A DNA stretch of 64,000 nucleotides from Molossus alvarezi (GCA_037176705.1 CM073896.1:18488708-18552707), one strand, 5' to 3'; positions 1 through 11,954 are shown, counted from the stretch's first letter. The notes: generated by a model from the sequence alone, not told the origin. Numbers and translations: made by a program.

Positions 1-59
1 AGGTGGTGGCGGCAGAAGGATCTCAGAGCAGGTTAGTCAGCATGCAGAGAAATGCGGAG

Positions 60-772
60 TCAATTCAGAGTGAAAACTTTAGACAGCCTGTGGGGGTTGT
101 AAAAAAGTGATTCCCCAGGGTCAAAGTGCTGGGGCTTCCACTGACTTTGTAGCTGCACCTCCGGGCAGCTGGGATGGGCACCAGCAGCTGGCATCTGTCC
201 CGGTGAGCAGGAGGCCCGAGCTCACTGCCATGCCCTCGTGGGAGCACTCCAGGTAATCTCTTCCTTGCACAGATACGGTGCAAGGTCTGAACAGTTAGGT
301 AACCTTAGGGTAGACGGTTCTTACAGCATTTGTTTTAGCCTTTTAAAGGCCTGCTCACATTTATCTTGCCAAGGAAGGGGTTTGAGGAATGGAATTTTAG
401 GGAGTTCGTAGAGTGGGGATGCCAACAGAGAAAAATCAGCACCGTGGTCTGCAGTACCAGCTGCACCTACCCCACAAAGCTGTTGCTTAGTTGTAGATCC
501 AGGGACACCTCAGTGTAGCTTCTTTTTGGAGAGAGTTGAATCCCTCCCTCCCTCCAGTGCTTAGATTCCAAGCTAGGTAGTAACCATTGCCTAGCGATAA
601 CTGGTTTCTCTTTAGAGATTTCATATCCTTTTTCAGGTAACTGCTGTAGCAAATAAATGGAATCCTTGACACACCTCTTTGGTGACTGATCTCAGCAAAA
701 GATGGTCTACCTACTGTAAAAGGGCCCATTTCCCAGGGAACTGGAGGAAGTTTTAATCTGATTGTTCCAAGT
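60..772 (-). pseudogene. Endogenous retrovirus pol remnant, RT C-terminal/connection part
   Basis: Minus-strand reading near 300-480 gives FSLLASPLYELPKIPF followed by a W...C..AF..LK pattern, the hallmark of the RT-RNase H connection of class I retroviral pol. Around 600-650 a LQQLPEKGYEIS block fits the end of the RT palm/thumb. Frames are broken by stops. The part below about 290 is less certain and may extend past the window edge. Confidence 0.6.
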
Positions 773-1489
773 ACAGTCATGTGCTGCTTAACAACAGGAA
801 CACATTCCGAGAAATTCATCATTAGGCAATTTCCTTGCTATCTGAATGTCATGAGTAGTTACACAACCCTGGACAGTCCAGCCCACTACACACCTAGGCT
901 GTACACTCCAGCCCACTGCTCCCAGGCCTCAAGACACACAGCATGTTACAAAACAACATAAGACTCAATCAGCACAAGCGAAAACGATGCCAACCGGCCG
1001 ACTTGGCTCATGTGGTTGGGTATCGTCCCCTGAACCTGAGTTCAGGCCGCCTGTCTGATTCCCACTCAGGGTTGTGGGCTTGATCCCCAGTAGCGGGTGT
1101 GCAGGAGGTAGTCAACTGATGTCTTGTTCTCACAGGTTTCCCTCTCTCTCCCTCTCTCTAAAATCAATAAAAACATATCTTAACACAGAGATGTGTGAGG
1201 TTGCTGGCAGTGTAACACAGCTACTGTTTGACGGCAAACTCTTTTTATAAGAAGAAAGAGTACACTCTAAAATAATAATAAAAAACACAGTAAACAAACC
1301 AGTAAGTCATTCATTACCATTATCAAATACTACATACCGTATACAACTGCGTGCGCTATACTTCTGCACGACACCACAATTTGCTCACATCATGACATAC
1401 GAGAGTTAGGGTGTCATTAGAATCTATGGGACCACCTCCGTATATCTGGCTTGTCGCTGACTGAAACACTGTTGTGCAGCTCTGACTAT
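773..1489. mobile_element. MER2/Tigger-type DNA transposon, split by a SINE
   Basis: The left end CAGTCATGTGCTGCTTAAC and the right-end region GTCGCTGACTGAAACACTGT match the MER2/Tigger1 termini. Internal AGAGTACACTCTAAAATAAT is also typical. TA dinucleotides flank both ends. A Ves-type SINE (990-1184) interrupts it. The element interrupts a retroviral pol fragment that resumes on both sides. Confidence 0.75.
990..1184 (+). mobile_element. Ves-type SINE
   Basis: tRNA-like head (CCGGCCGACTTGGCTCATG), CT-rich body and AAAATCAATAAAAACATATC tail; diverged. Inserted in the MER2/Tigger element. Confidence 0.8.
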
Positions 1490-1892
1490 AAGGCAAACAG
1501 AGACTGGCTGTTGGAGTGAACAGAGGTCTGCAACCGCAAACCATCCTGAGTCTAGTGGAAACTGTAACAAAGAGGTGTTTGGATTCGGAACAACTGGGAA
1601 TGGGGAACAACTATCTGGTTAATAGCTCTTAAGTCCCGGACAGGCTGCCTTCCTTGCCCACTAGGTTTCGGGACCAGTGACAGGGGCTGGTACCGGGACT
1701 GATTAGCCCCTGGGTGACCAGGTCTACTACAGGTGAGGTCCTGGTGCGAAGTACCTCATTGCATAGAAACTTTCTTAAGGTTGGCGGACGACCTGCTGTC
1801 AATCTAGAGCATTCCAAGAAGGGAACTCTCAGGGACCACATCCCAGGCTGGACTTCTGGCCTTTCCTGAATCTCTCTGTGCTGTTTCAACAA
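1490..1892 (-). pseudogene. Endogenous retrovirus pol remnant, reverse transcriptase N-terminal part
   Basis: On the minus strand a broken frame shows the reverse-transcriptase entry motif QPVRDLRAIN preceded by KPSG (about 1600-1660), and upstream an LVTQGLISPGTSP block, as in class I (gammaretrovirus-like) pol. Several stops and frame changes make it non-coding. It continues at 60-772 beyond the inserted MER2 element. Described only as a decayed relic. Confidence 0.65.
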
Positions 1893-3272
1893 ATAATGTC
1901 ACTGTTCCATGAGTGACGTAAGTCAAGCCAGGAACATGCAGCACATGGAAGTAGTACATTTTATGTATTGATTTCTTCTTCTTTTTTTGGCAAAATCTCG
2001 TTCCCATCCCTGCTGGGGCAGAGACAGAGTCCACTTGGTATGGCGTGGGGAGGGCCGCTCTGCATGACCCTCTTCAGCCTGGCGCCGGTGCCAGGTGTCC
2101 CCTGGCTGCAGAGGAGCCACTGGAGAGAACAGTGTGGGTAGGCCATGCTTGCAGAAACGAGGTGCTGCAGCCCCACGCTGGCTCCTCCTGGGCCAGGTCT
2201 CGTCGATGCAGTGACTGGATGAGATATGATCAAATGTCACTGATCACAGTGTGTGGAGTCCTGAGTTAGAGGCAAGTCTGAATGAGGCAATACTTGTTGC
2301 CTAGTAAGAGTTACATGCATTATTGAGCAGATTATGAAATCGGTATCACTTGTGGGATCATCCTGCTCCCAGCTACCCAGGCTGCAAAAATTAGAGTCAT
2401 TTTTAAATTTCTTCCTTTCCTTTATGCCTAGATAGAAAGTCACCCAAAGCAACATTTAACGCGGTCCCTGTCAGGGATTTGCTTCCTTTCAGCCGGTCAT
2501 CTCCATGGCCCAGAGCACCATCTGGAGGCAGCAGGGAGGACAGGGGGCACCGGCTCTGGGTAACATTCTGGACGTGCCTTGGGCTCTGTCAAGGGACTTG
2601 GACAAGCTAACCTTCCTGTCCCTCAAGTTATTCTTATAAAATGCGATTCAGAATTACTTGTACTTTGCAGGACTATTGTGAGGATGAATGAAATGACCTT
2701 TATAAAAATGCAGGTGACCAAACTGTGGTCCCAATTGTTCTTTTTAGATATGGTGATTACTAGAAAAACGTTCATGAGCATATGTACCAAAATGATTTTT
2801 GAACTTCCATCTTTGTGCTTTTTCACATTTTTTAAATGTCCACAGTGATCATGTATCGGTTTTGTAACTAAAAGTCACGGCTCTCATCTCAAGGCTCCGC
2901 GGCTGCCACACGCATTCCGAGCTCGCGCAGGCGCAGGTGTGTTGCAGAAGGACGTCCCCGCACAGCTGGCCCCCCGCCTGGCCCTCATCACAGAGCCACT
3001 GGGGGTGGCCGCTCGCTTCACCAGGCTGGGCAAGTAAGAAGCATCAGAGAGATAAGAAAGGCAGAAGCCACACTCTTCCGTGACCTAACCTTGGCAGGAA
3101 CATCCCATCACTTTGCTGTGTTCTGTGCAAGAGAGGCAGGCCCACAGTCCGGGGCCGCTCACGTTCAAAGGGAGGAGGTTACATAGGATGTGGATACAAG
3201 GGGGCGAAATTACTGAGATCCATTTTAGAAGCTACCTGTCACGTGTACATACCATTTACCTTGATCACACTC
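1893..3272. other. Unassigned, mostly ancient repeat-like sequence
   Basis: No supported gene. 1893-2250 may be more retroviral remnant on the minus strand. 2625-2700 resembles a MIR/L2-type tail (GGACTATTGTGAGGATGAATGAAATGA). A small CpG-rich patch lies at 2895-3010. Otherwise nothing recognised. Confidence 0.3.
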
Positions 3273-3480
3273 TTTTTTCTTTGTAATTGATTTGTTAGAG
3301 AGAGAGAAAGGGGGAGATAGAAACATTGACGTGAGAGAGACACATCAATTGGCCACCTCCTGCATGCCTCCTACTGGGGACTGACTGAGCCCAAACCCGG
3401 TTATGGGCCCTGCTGGGAATCCAGCTGGGACCTCTCAGTCCATGGGAGGACCCTCAGTCCACTGAGCCACACCGGCTGGA
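3273..3480 (-). mobile_element. Ves-type SINE
   Basis: Reverse-oriented copy ending GAGCCACACCGGCTGGA. Flanked by a 13-bp duplication TACATACCATTTA on both sides. Confidence 0.85.
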
Positions 3481-3745
3481 TTATACATACCATTTATATG
3501 AAGTTCAAGAACAGACCAACCTCATCTTCAGTAAAATAAATCAGAACACTGGTTTCTTCGTAGCAGTTCAGGGATTGACAGGTTAGGGTCATGGGGAACT
3601 TTTCCAAGTTGATAAAGACTGTGACAAGATTTTGGTAAGCATGTGCTTTCATGGGAGTATGCCTTTATCAAAATGTATTGCACTGTACATGTAAGGTCTG
3701 TATAATTTACCGCATGTAAATTGTACCTCAATTTTAAACAAATTT
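3481..3745 (+). mobile_element. L1M-type 3' end remnant
   Basis: CATTTATATGAAGTTCAAG start and GCATGTAAATTGTACCTCAA end resemble old L1 3' UTRs. Originally continuous with sequence left of the SINE. Confidence 0.55.
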
Positions 3746-4197
3746 TATCTTAGTTATTTTTTTTGAGGTGGATAGCATCACCTTCCATAGTTTCAGAAAT
3801 AAGAGTAGTTCATTTATGTGCTTGGTTTTAAACCAAAGTTCCCATCTTTACTTTTCAACATAAAAAAAAAACCAATGTATTCAACTCTATTTAATAGATT
3901 AAGAAATTACATGCTAATATTCAAGTATGAATTCAGAAAATCCTTTAAATAAATTTGTGTTTTCCTACCCACAAAGAGTACCTCAGTCCACCTGAAAGTT
4001 AAATTCTTCAGTGCAGAGACATGCTGTTTTCTTCCCCATTCAAGGAATGCAATGGAATGCGTGCTGTTACTACAATAAGCGTTAAGTCCAATGTAAAACT
4101 TTCAAATACATTGTTCAGGTTTTTTAAAAAATTAATTATATGTGTTTATTTTTAAAACAATTGTATAAGCTGGAAAGCCACCCTAAGTATACTTAAA

Positions 4198-4442
4198 TCA
4201 ACAAATTTAAAATGTTTATTTGCTGTTTACTGAGGTATAAATGACATACACCATACTAGCTTCAGGTGTACAACACGACAATTTGCCATCTGTATGCACT
4301 GAGGAATGACCACAGTCTCGGCCGCATCCATCACCCTGCCTCTGTGCAATTAAAAAAATGTTTTTCTTATGACAGATGAGGGCTTTTAAGATCTACTCTC
4401 TTAGTAACTTTCAAGTATGGAATACAGTATTATTAACTGTAG
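4198..4442. mobile_element. Old L1M fragment, left part
   Basis: Contains GAGGTATAAATGACATACAC, GCTTCAGGTGTACAACACG and TTTTAAGATCTACTCTCTTA, a well-known L1M segment. It resumes at 4880 after an unrelated insertion of about 435 bp. Confidence 0.6.
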
Positions 4443-4879
4443 TACTAATCTAAAAATAAAAGTCAAAAGGAGAGGCAATAAGCGTTTATTTGGGATCAAA
4501 GGATTGCAATTTTTGAAGCACAGACTAGCGGAAGTCCAAAGAGTTGTCTCAGTTACAGGGTGAAGGTAAGGGGTTTTGTGAGAAAAGTAAAGGAGTAATT
4601 ACGTGAAAAGAAGGAAAAAATTCCTGTTCGTGCCGACAGGCTGAGCTACTCTTGTCTACATGTGACTGGGCACTGATTCTGTCTTCAGACGCAGAGCCTG
4701 TGGCCATCAGTCCTTGTGGTCAGGATGTCGCCTTTCCTGCTGGCTTTACAAACCATTCTTTGCTTCTGCCTGATCCACACAGTCCACGGTTCAAGGAGCG
4801 AGCTGTGCCCGGCAGTTCGGGAATGGCAGCTTCAGCTCCCTTGGAAATAGCTCCATTTATGTCTTTGTTACATGAGTCA
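4443..4879. mobile_element. Unidentified insertion splitting an L1M
   Basis: Sequence between the two halves of an L1 segment, so it arrived later. It includes a block (around 4493-4527, GCAATTTTTGAAGCAC core) shared with the SLC35D2 3' UTR at 14322-14356. A 123-codon open frame at 4652-5023 crosses into the L1 and is not a gene. Confidence 0.4.
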
Positions 4880-5035
4880 CCATGCTCTATGGTAGACCCC
4901 CAGGACTTACTTATTATAGCTGGAAATTTGGACCTTTTGACCCCTTCGTCCATTTCACCCACCCCTCTGGCAACCACCAATCCATTCTCTATAAATACAT
5001 TCTTCTTACAGTTCAATAAATAGCACCAAAAAATG
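4880..5035. mobile_element. Old L1M fragment, right part
   Basis: Continues the L1M with CCCCAGGACTTACTTATTAT and CTCTGGCAACCACCAATCC, the segment normally following 4442. Confidence 0.6.
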
Positions 5036-5133
5036 TTCCTTGCCGTACGTATTAGCAACTCTGCAGAGTATGGAGACAAATACTATGTTTGAGAACCAGG
5101 CCTCTGGAACTGAGATCAAAAACTTAAATGCCA

Positions 5134-5360
5134 GCTGGCCGTTGTGGCTCAGTGGTTGGGCGTCGACCCATGGACCAAGAGGTCGCCGGTTTGATTCCCG
5201 GACAGGGCACATGCCCAGGTTGTGGGCCCGATCCCCATTGGGGATGGGCATGCAGGAGGCAGCCAATGGATGTTCTCTCTCATCGATGTTTCTATCTCTT
5301 TCTCCCTCTCCTTTCCTCTCTCTCTAAAAATCAATAAAGGAAAAAAATTTTTTTTAAACA
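5134..5360 (+). mobile_element. Ves-type SINE (GTGGCTCAGTGGTTGGGCG class)
   Basis: Full head, GGGCACATGCCCAGGTTG body, CTCTAAAAATCAATAAAGG tail; short duplication AAATGCCA on both sides. Confidence 0.88.
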
Positions 5361-5690
5361 ACACAAATGCCAACAGTAGAGGCAAACAAGTAATATAAAC
5401 GAATGAAGTAGTCCAGCTCCAGATGCAGTCTTCTGTCAACGCAGGCATATCAGAGGTATAAGTCTTATTTCCACAAGCTACACTCTTAAAACTGTGGCTC
5501 TCTTGATTTAGCCTTTCTTTTCCTGCTTTCCTCTTTTAAGGAAAATAATACTATAAGCACAGTGATAACCAGAGACTGACACTCGGGGACACAATAGGGA
5601 ATGGTGGAGAGCATGGCAAAGTGAAATTGTCCCCCAACCTTAGCTCCAGTTGCTACTGTCCTGTGGAATGCTGGCCCAGTCAGCAAGTTG
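5361..5690. other. Unassigned
   Basis: Between two SINEs; no gene or recognisable repeat. Confidence 0.3.
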
Positions 5691-5946
5691 TGATTTTTTT
5701 TTTTTTTATCCTCACCCAAGGACATTTTTCCATTTTTTGTACAGACAGAGTGGGAGGGAGAGAGAGGAAGAGAGAGAGAGGGAAACATCGATGTGAAAGG
5801 GACACATCGAGTGGCTGCCACCCGCACGACCAACCAGGGCCGGGGACAAATTGCAACCAAGGTACATGCCCTTAGCAGGAACCGAACCCGGGTCTCTCCG
5901 GACCGCAGGCGGATGTTCCAACCCCTGAGCCAAACTGGCCAGGGCT
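5691..5946 (-). mobile_element. Ves SINE
   Basis: Reverse copy: ATCCTCACCCAAGGACATTT tail, ending CCAAACTGGCCAGGGC. Good match to the Ves type. Confidence 0.92.
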
Positions 5947-6609
5947 GATTTTTTTTAAGTAATGCTATAAATCCAGTTTCTGATGTATTATTTCTCTATT
6001 TTTAGGGGGGGGAAAGTATTAAAGTGACAGAGCTGAAATATAAAACAACAAACTCAAAAAGCACTTTAACACTGCCTAAACTAAATAAAACACATCTGTG
6101 GAGAAAAGCGGGCCCATGAACTAAAAGTGTAAGACCGCAGATTAGAGAAATGAATTAACTTAGTTCAGTGCAATATACCCATGTTTGGTGGTGGTAGGAG
6201 AAAGGGTTTGGCCGTGTAAAGAAATGCCAACTTCACAGAGCAACCTCTCCCCATCACCCGCGGGCTGGAGAGGACGGAGACCAGTGGAGTGGCAAAGCAG
6301 CTGGCAGAACTCTGGAAAGACACAGTAAGTCAGGTAAGGCCCAGCCTAGACCTGCGCTTAAAGGGAGCCTCAGATTCAGGACATAATGTCAAGGACAAAG
6401 GTCAAAGAATTATCTTGAGGTAAAAGACATGAGCAGAAAATTAAGTACAGAGGAAATACAATTCGTATCCAAATGTGTGAAATAATATTTAACCTCATAC
6501 AATATTAAAAATTCAAATTAAATGAATAAAATACTGCATAAACATAAACAGTAAATAGAACTTCAAGCGGTTCCACAGTACTCATGAGGATGCAATGAAG
6601 GTGACATTG
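5947..6609. other. Unassigned A/T-rich sequence
   Basis: No gene. 6420-6560 is weakly reminiscent of L1, not enough to call. Confidence 0.25.
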
Positions 6610-6818
6610 CCCAGCCTGTGTGGCTCAGTGGATTGAGTGTTGTCCCATGGTCTGAGAGGTCCCAGTTCAATTCCTGGTCAGGGCACGTGCCCTGGTTGCA
6701 GGCTCCATCCCCAGTAAAGGGCATGCAGGAGGCAGCCAATCAGTATCTTTCTCTCACATCAATGTTTCTCTCTCTCTCTCTTAAAATAAAAATTAAAAAA
6801 TATGTTTTTTTAAAAAGG
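6610..6818 (+). mobile_element. Ves-type SINE
   Basis: CCCAGCCTGTGTGGCTCAGT head, CTCTTAAAATAAAAATTAAA tail; duplication AAGTGACATT/AAGGTGACATT. Confidence 0.88.
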
Positions 6819-6884
6819 AAGTGACATTCTCCTTCATGCCTTAGTGGTAGTGGATTAAACTGGCAAAACTTTGTTAAAAGGCGC

Positions 6885-7095
6885 TGTACACAAAGCACGT
6901 TTATGGTTGCCTGGGGCTGGGGGCAGAAATGGAGATTGACTACAAGGGGGATGAGGGATCTTTTGGAGGGAGCTGGAAATGTTTGACACTGGATTGTGGT
7001 GATGGTTGCACAACTGTGTCAATTCACCAAAAAAATCATTAAAGCATACACAACTGGTCAATTTCATGGTATTTAAACAACACCTCAACAAATCT
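6885..7095 (+). mobile_element. L1M 3' UTR remnant
   Basis: GGTTGCCTGGGGCTGGGGGC, GTGGTGATGGTTGCACAACT and TTTCATGGTATTTAAACAAC follow the order of old L1M 3' UTRs. Confidence 0.7.
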
Positions 7096-7740
7096 GTTTT
7101 GTTTTGTTTTTTAATTGGGAAGGCTTGGACATAAACCCAGTCAGTCTGATTCTAGAATCACCATCACAACAGGAGACTATATCACAGTTAGAACATGCCG
7201 ATCACCTAGACCTCGGCAATACCCTCAATTGGTTTCCTAGGTAAAATAAATACACAAGTACTGGACCATCCTATTCAAAACTATATACAGGGCAACACTA
7301 TTCACCCCCAGCTCTTCAGGCCAGGACCCCAAGTTTGAGATGAGACAGCATGAACAACTCGGTCTAAAGGAACTGTCCTAAACAAAACCCCCCAAGTCCC
7401 TAGGGAGTTTCTTTAAAAAGAAATGGTCACCCTCAAGTAATTTTTAGATTCCTCAAAAAGCCAAATTTTCAGAATAGTTTTCCATCGTCAAGTCACAAGG
7501 GCTGAGAGAACACAGAGTGGAGGCTGGGGAAGTACCAAATTGGAGCATGCACTGTTCTCTCTCCATGGGGTCAGGACACATGACCTCCTGGGCATCAAGA
7601 CTGGTCGTAAGCATGGAGTACAGTCAGGGAGGGGAGCCCACCCAAGCCTCAGTGCTCAGTGTGGATTATATCATAGCGTTTTATATCATGGCTCCATTCC
7701 TAAACCAAACGATTGATCTTTCAGGTGTGGTCAGCCCCCA
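7096..7740. other. Unassigned
   Basis: No gene. 7120-7165 has a MIR-like fragment (AACCCAGTCAGTCTGATTCT). Open frames here lack conservation features I recognise. Confidence 0.25.
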
Positions 7741-7744
7741 TTTG

Positions 7745-7850
7745 CTTTGTGTGTGTGTGTGTGTGGTACATGCCCCTAGCGGGAACCGAACCCAGGACTC
7801 TCTCGTCCGCAGGCCGACGCTCAGCCGCTCAGCCAAACTGGCCAGGGCCC
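7745..7850 (-). mobile_element. Short tRNA-only Ves-like SINE with TG-rich tail
   Basis: Only the tRNA-like head is present (GGTACATGCCCCTAGCGGG to CCAAACTGGCCAGGGC), followed in element orientation by a CA repeat tail. CCCCATTTG duplicates flank it, so the short form is a genuine insertion and not a later deletion. Confidence 0.8.
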
Positions 7851-9102
7851 CCATTTGAAATCACACTGTTAGACTATCCAGTACGACCTAAAGTCCCCAA
7901 GTAAACAATGACATTTCTATTAGGCATAACATTCCAAGAGTTTAGGATTATCTCCCAGAAGCCAAGGGCAAAGTCAGACATCTTTTTGGATGAAGTTCAA
8001 TTCTTTAGTACACAGACAGCATCTTCTGGGAAAACTCTGACCCCATAGGCTGGCTGCTAGGCAGGGGGGTCTTGTCTGCTTGCCTCTCCCCAGCACGGAA
8101 CTTCTGCCCTACAATCAAGTTGGGGCAAAGGTGATTGGGAACTCAGTATTCTTGGCCTTCTGCCCCCGGGGTAGATAGAGCCTCCATTCTACCGGTAGGG
8201 GCTTGGCAGAGGGTGGCCCTGTGCCTCAGCGGCACTCCCCGGTAATTGGCACTCTTCAACTTGGAAGAGATGAGAAATGCTAGTCAGATGCTTGGTGTTT
8301 GATTGGCAGCTGAGAAGACAGCCCCATCTTCTTGGCCACACCCACCTGGTGTGGAGCTTCCATCAGGCCGAAGTGAGGGAGGGGAGAGGGAGGAACTGGG
8401 TCAAGACCCAAACGCCACAGACTCACTGTTCTCACCAAGTTTTACCAGGTTTTCTTGAATCAACATTTCTTCATTTGTTACATGCCCTTAGCACAATTTC
8501 CAGAGATCTTAATTTTTTTATAGTTTTTTTTTTTCTTTCGTTTTGCTCGTTTCACTGGGAAGAGGGTTCGTGGAGCTTGTCCCGTTGTCATTCCACCTTC
8601 GTGGACTTGTAGCATTCACTCCAGGAACAGTCAGAGGTGACGCAGCAGCTGACAGCGACACTGAGGATCACTGTTTTGGCCTCTGAACGGGGAGGGCATG
8701 GCAGCGAGGCCTGGCTTCCCTGTCCATCGCCCCCCTTTCTCTGTCCCCTCCCTCCCTCCAGCTGCAGGCAGCCCACCACCGCGGGCTGGAGGATGACCCC
8801 TCCCACCAGGTCAGATGCAGAAAAGTGCCCAGGGCTCATCTACACCCTTCAGACAGCTCACCTCCACCGGTGCGAAGGCCCCAAACGGAACAATTTCTGA
8901 GAAACACAGAATCTGGAATTTTCTCTTTCCCTCTAAGGCAGGGTCCTTGCTTTTCCCGTGCTGTGGGCCACAGTGCTGATCTAGGGATGGCTACCTCCTC
9001 CTTCTCCAAATAATCTTTAAATATATAAAATTATAAAGGAACCCAACTTCAAAAAATGTTATCACAGATTTTCTAAATATGACGTACTTAAATATGCTTC
9101 TT
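7851..9102. other. Unassigned single-copy-like sequence
   Basis: No supported gene. It has moderately GC-rich parts at 8030-8440 and 8640-8880 with short unconvincing frames. No exon of the expected neighbour HSD17B3 was recognised. Confidence 0.25.
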
Positions 9103-9345
9103 GCCCTGGCTGGTTTGGCTCAGCAGTTAGAGCATCGGCCCAGGGACCAAAGGCTTACGGGGTTTGACTCCCGGTCAAGGGCATGTACCTGGGTTGCAGG
9201 TTTAATCCTCAACCCCTCGGGGTTGAAGGGGGCAACCAATCGATGTGTCTCGTGTCTCTCTTACATCGATGTTTCTCTCCCCCCCATCCCCTTCCATTCT
9301 ATCTAATAAAATCAATGGAATAATATCCTCAGGTGAGGATTAACA
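9103..9345 (+). mobile_element. Ves SINE
   Basis: GCCCTGGCTGGTTTGGCTCA head, ATCCTCAGGTGAGGATTAAC tail. Confidence 0.92.
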
Positions 9346-9675
9346 AAGTAAATAAGTAAATACTTTTTTTATGAACATGTTAAACAATAAGAACTCATGG
9401 AGGCCCTAATAACTACCCAAATACTAAGCAGTACATAAATTATTTTTCTGTAAAAACTGTAAGGTGATATGAAAATATCCCAACTTCTATTGTTAGGTCA
9501 CAAGTACAGCTAATACTACTGTGTTTTTGCTTACATTCAAATGAAAATAAATGCTAATTTTTGGTTAGGGAAAATCAAGAGGTATTGTTTTCCCCGCCCA
9601 AGTTCACCAGCCCCCTAAATTCTGTGAAGCCAGGTTAAGAACCCCCGTACCAAAAGTAGGGTCTAGACCAATAGT
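9346..9675. other. Unassigned A/T-rich sequence
   Basis: Nothing recognised. Confidence 0.25.
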
Positions 9676-9800
9676 CTGGGGTAGCGATTCTCAGATCACA
9701 GGGTTAAAATGCAGATTCTGCTTCAGTGAGTGTGCCCTGAAGTTGTGCATTTCTAACAAGCCCCCACATGAGGCTGAGGTTCCAGCCCAGGGAGCCCACG
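9676..9800 (+). mobile_element. MER5-like hAT-Charlie fragment
   Basis: GATTCTCAGATCACAGGG, TTAAAATGCAGATTCTGCTT and TGCATTTCTAACAAGCCCC occur in the order seen in MER5A elements. Confidence 0.65.
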
Positions 9801-10860
9801 ATGAGGAGAAAAGGCCCTGAGGCTCACTGTGGGAGACTTCAACCTGAAGTGGACAAGCAAGGGTCAGAAGTCACACAGATGGCATCTCCTGACCCGGGAA
9901 GTCCCCGGAACGGCTCGGGGACTTCACAGGCTTCATCCTAAAGAGGCATGCTGTCTTCTCCCATGCGCTTCAGTATCTGGTGACCGAAATGTGGAGATGC
10001 TGAGCTGCTGGTGGCCTGGGCTTCCAGAACACTACCGGGAGTAACACCTGCTGCTCAGCTAAGCTGCTGACCCTTGCAGGTCTTGGCATGAGTGCACATG
10101 TCCATTCACAGAACACGAAAATGACTCCCAGGTCATGAAAACGGCTCACCAGGACTTAAAAGTGGAAGTGATCATGCAAAAGGAAAAAAGTAACTAAAGG
10201 TTCTGAAATTATTGCCATATATGTACCTTAATCATTTTCCAGAGGGAACAGAAAAGGAATATAAATATATATAACAAAGATGTATTATATTATTACATAT
10301 AATATGTAATAATATATGTATCATATACTATTATATAAAATATGCAATATACATAATCTTAGTTTCTAAGCTAGGTGCTATTATTGAAGCAAGTTCAGCT
10401 GTCACAGAACTCCAGTGCCCCTGTACTTTGAGATATATTTAATATACAGAAAAAATATTAAAATGGCAGGAAAAATCCAAGTTAACATATAAATTGCCAT
10501 TATTAGCTGTACAATAGCCGGAAGTAAGCAAAATAACAAGGATAGTTTTATTTGTCCCAGACATAGTGGTTTTCTGATTTTTTAGTAAGAAAAGAGCAAT
10601 CTGGAGACCTAAGGCATTTTGGTTACTTTTCTTCTTCAGCCTCCTTGGAGTTCACGGATCCTTTCCGTACCACCTCTCCTCATCCAACCAAAAGGGTTAA
10701 TAACATTTTAAAGGGTAAAGGCAAAAGCTTGCAAAAGGTGGAAACTAGGAAAAATGCATTGCTTGCATGACCTCTGCTCAGCCTTCTGTTGACTACAGAT
10801 TATCGGATTATCTGCAAGACAATGAATCACCCAGCAGATGCAGGATGTGATATCAGACTA
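9801..10860. other. Unassigned, with AT-rich low-complexity core
   Basis: No gene. 10255-10350 is a TATA-rich low-complexity stretch. The 71-codon frame at 9829-10044 has no recognisable similarity. Confidence 0.25.
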
Positions 10861-11115
10861 GTCCAACTGCAAAGTGGACAGTGGGCCAGGCAGAGTACGT
10901 CAGCAGGAACCACCGGAAGCTAAAAGTAGAGTATATAACCTACACCCCAACTGTTATTCGAGGCTGACCCCTTTTCGGGTTCAGCAAGCCTGCACCCAGG
11001 TGCATGTAATAAAATCATTTCGCTCTACATTGGCCTTGCTCTGTGGATGTGATCTCCCACCGGCTCAGATCTTTTACCAACACCTTCAACTAACCTTAAT
11101 TCAAAAGCCAGATTG
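10861..11115 (+). mobile_element. Candidate retroviral LTR segment
   Basis: A TATA-type box TATATAA at 10932-10938 is followed 76 bases later by AATAAA at 11008-11013 and a T/G-rich CATTGGCCTTGCTCTG, the arrangement of an LTR U3-R-U5 boundary. Ends and family were not determined, and the U3 may begin before 10861. Confidence 0.45.
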
Positions 11116-11353
11116 GAGCTGCCATTAACCCCACACCTCAGGAATCTGGGTCTGAGCGGTACAGCTGAAATGTCAGGTTTCAAGCCAACCACAAGGGCTG
11201 CCGGATTGCTCTCAGGTGCCCTCTCCTGGCCACGAATGGGAGCAGGAGAAGAACGCTTTCCACACAGGTAAAAAGAAAGGTCATTTAAGAAAAAGGGAAG
11301 AAAGGTATTTGAGTGATTGTCAAGGAAAAGAATTTCAATAAGAAACCCCACCT
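11116..11353. other. Unassigned
   Basis: Nothing recognised; may be LTR-internal sequence. Confidence 0.2.
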
Positions 11354-11604
11354 CTTGCCCTGGCCAGTTTGGCTCAGCAGTTAGAGCATCGGCCTGCGGT
11401 CCAGAGAGACCTGGGTTCGGTTCCCGCTAAGGGCACATAGCTCGGTTGCAGTTTGTCCCAGCCCCTGTTGGGGTCATGGGGGAGGTAGCCACTCGATGTG
11501 TCCCTTTCACGTAGATGTTTCTCTCTCTCTCTCTTCCTTTATCTCCCTCCCACTCTACCTGAACAAAAATGGAAAAACGCCCTCAGGTGAGGATTAAAAA
11601 AGAA
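11354..11604 (+). mobile_element. Ves SINE
   Basis: GCCCTGGCCAGTTTGGCTCA head, CCTCAGGTGAGGATTAAAAA tail, flanked by duplication AAGAAACCCCACC. Confidence 0.93.
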
Positions 11605-11954
11605 AGAAACCCCACCCCAAGCATCCTATGAAAACAAAAGACTGACCACATTAAAACTTGAGAAAAACACAAAAGCAATTTCCTTTAAAAATTCTAAAAA
11701 TAAAAATTAGGAAAAATATTTGGAAGACAGCAAAACTTGTCTCTGTTTTTTTGTCACTGAAAAACTGAGGAGCTGATATTTATGTTTTTCAAACCTTAGC
11801 ATTCTGGTCTCTGGGTTTCAGAAATGATGTTGATGAGGCAAGCGATGTGGTTACCCAGCCTGGGAGCCCCAAGGTCACACTCCACACATCTTTTAAAAGT
11901 AAAAAGTAAATTGAAACAATAAAGAACTCCTTCAGCTCAACAACAAAAAACAAA
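11605..11954. other. Unassigned A-rich sequence
   Basis: Nothing recognised except the L1 that begins near 11955. Confidence 0.25.

Noticed and set aside
4652..5023. 123-codon plus-strand frame
   Set aside because: It runs from the unidentified insertion into L1M sequence, so it is not a conserved gene.
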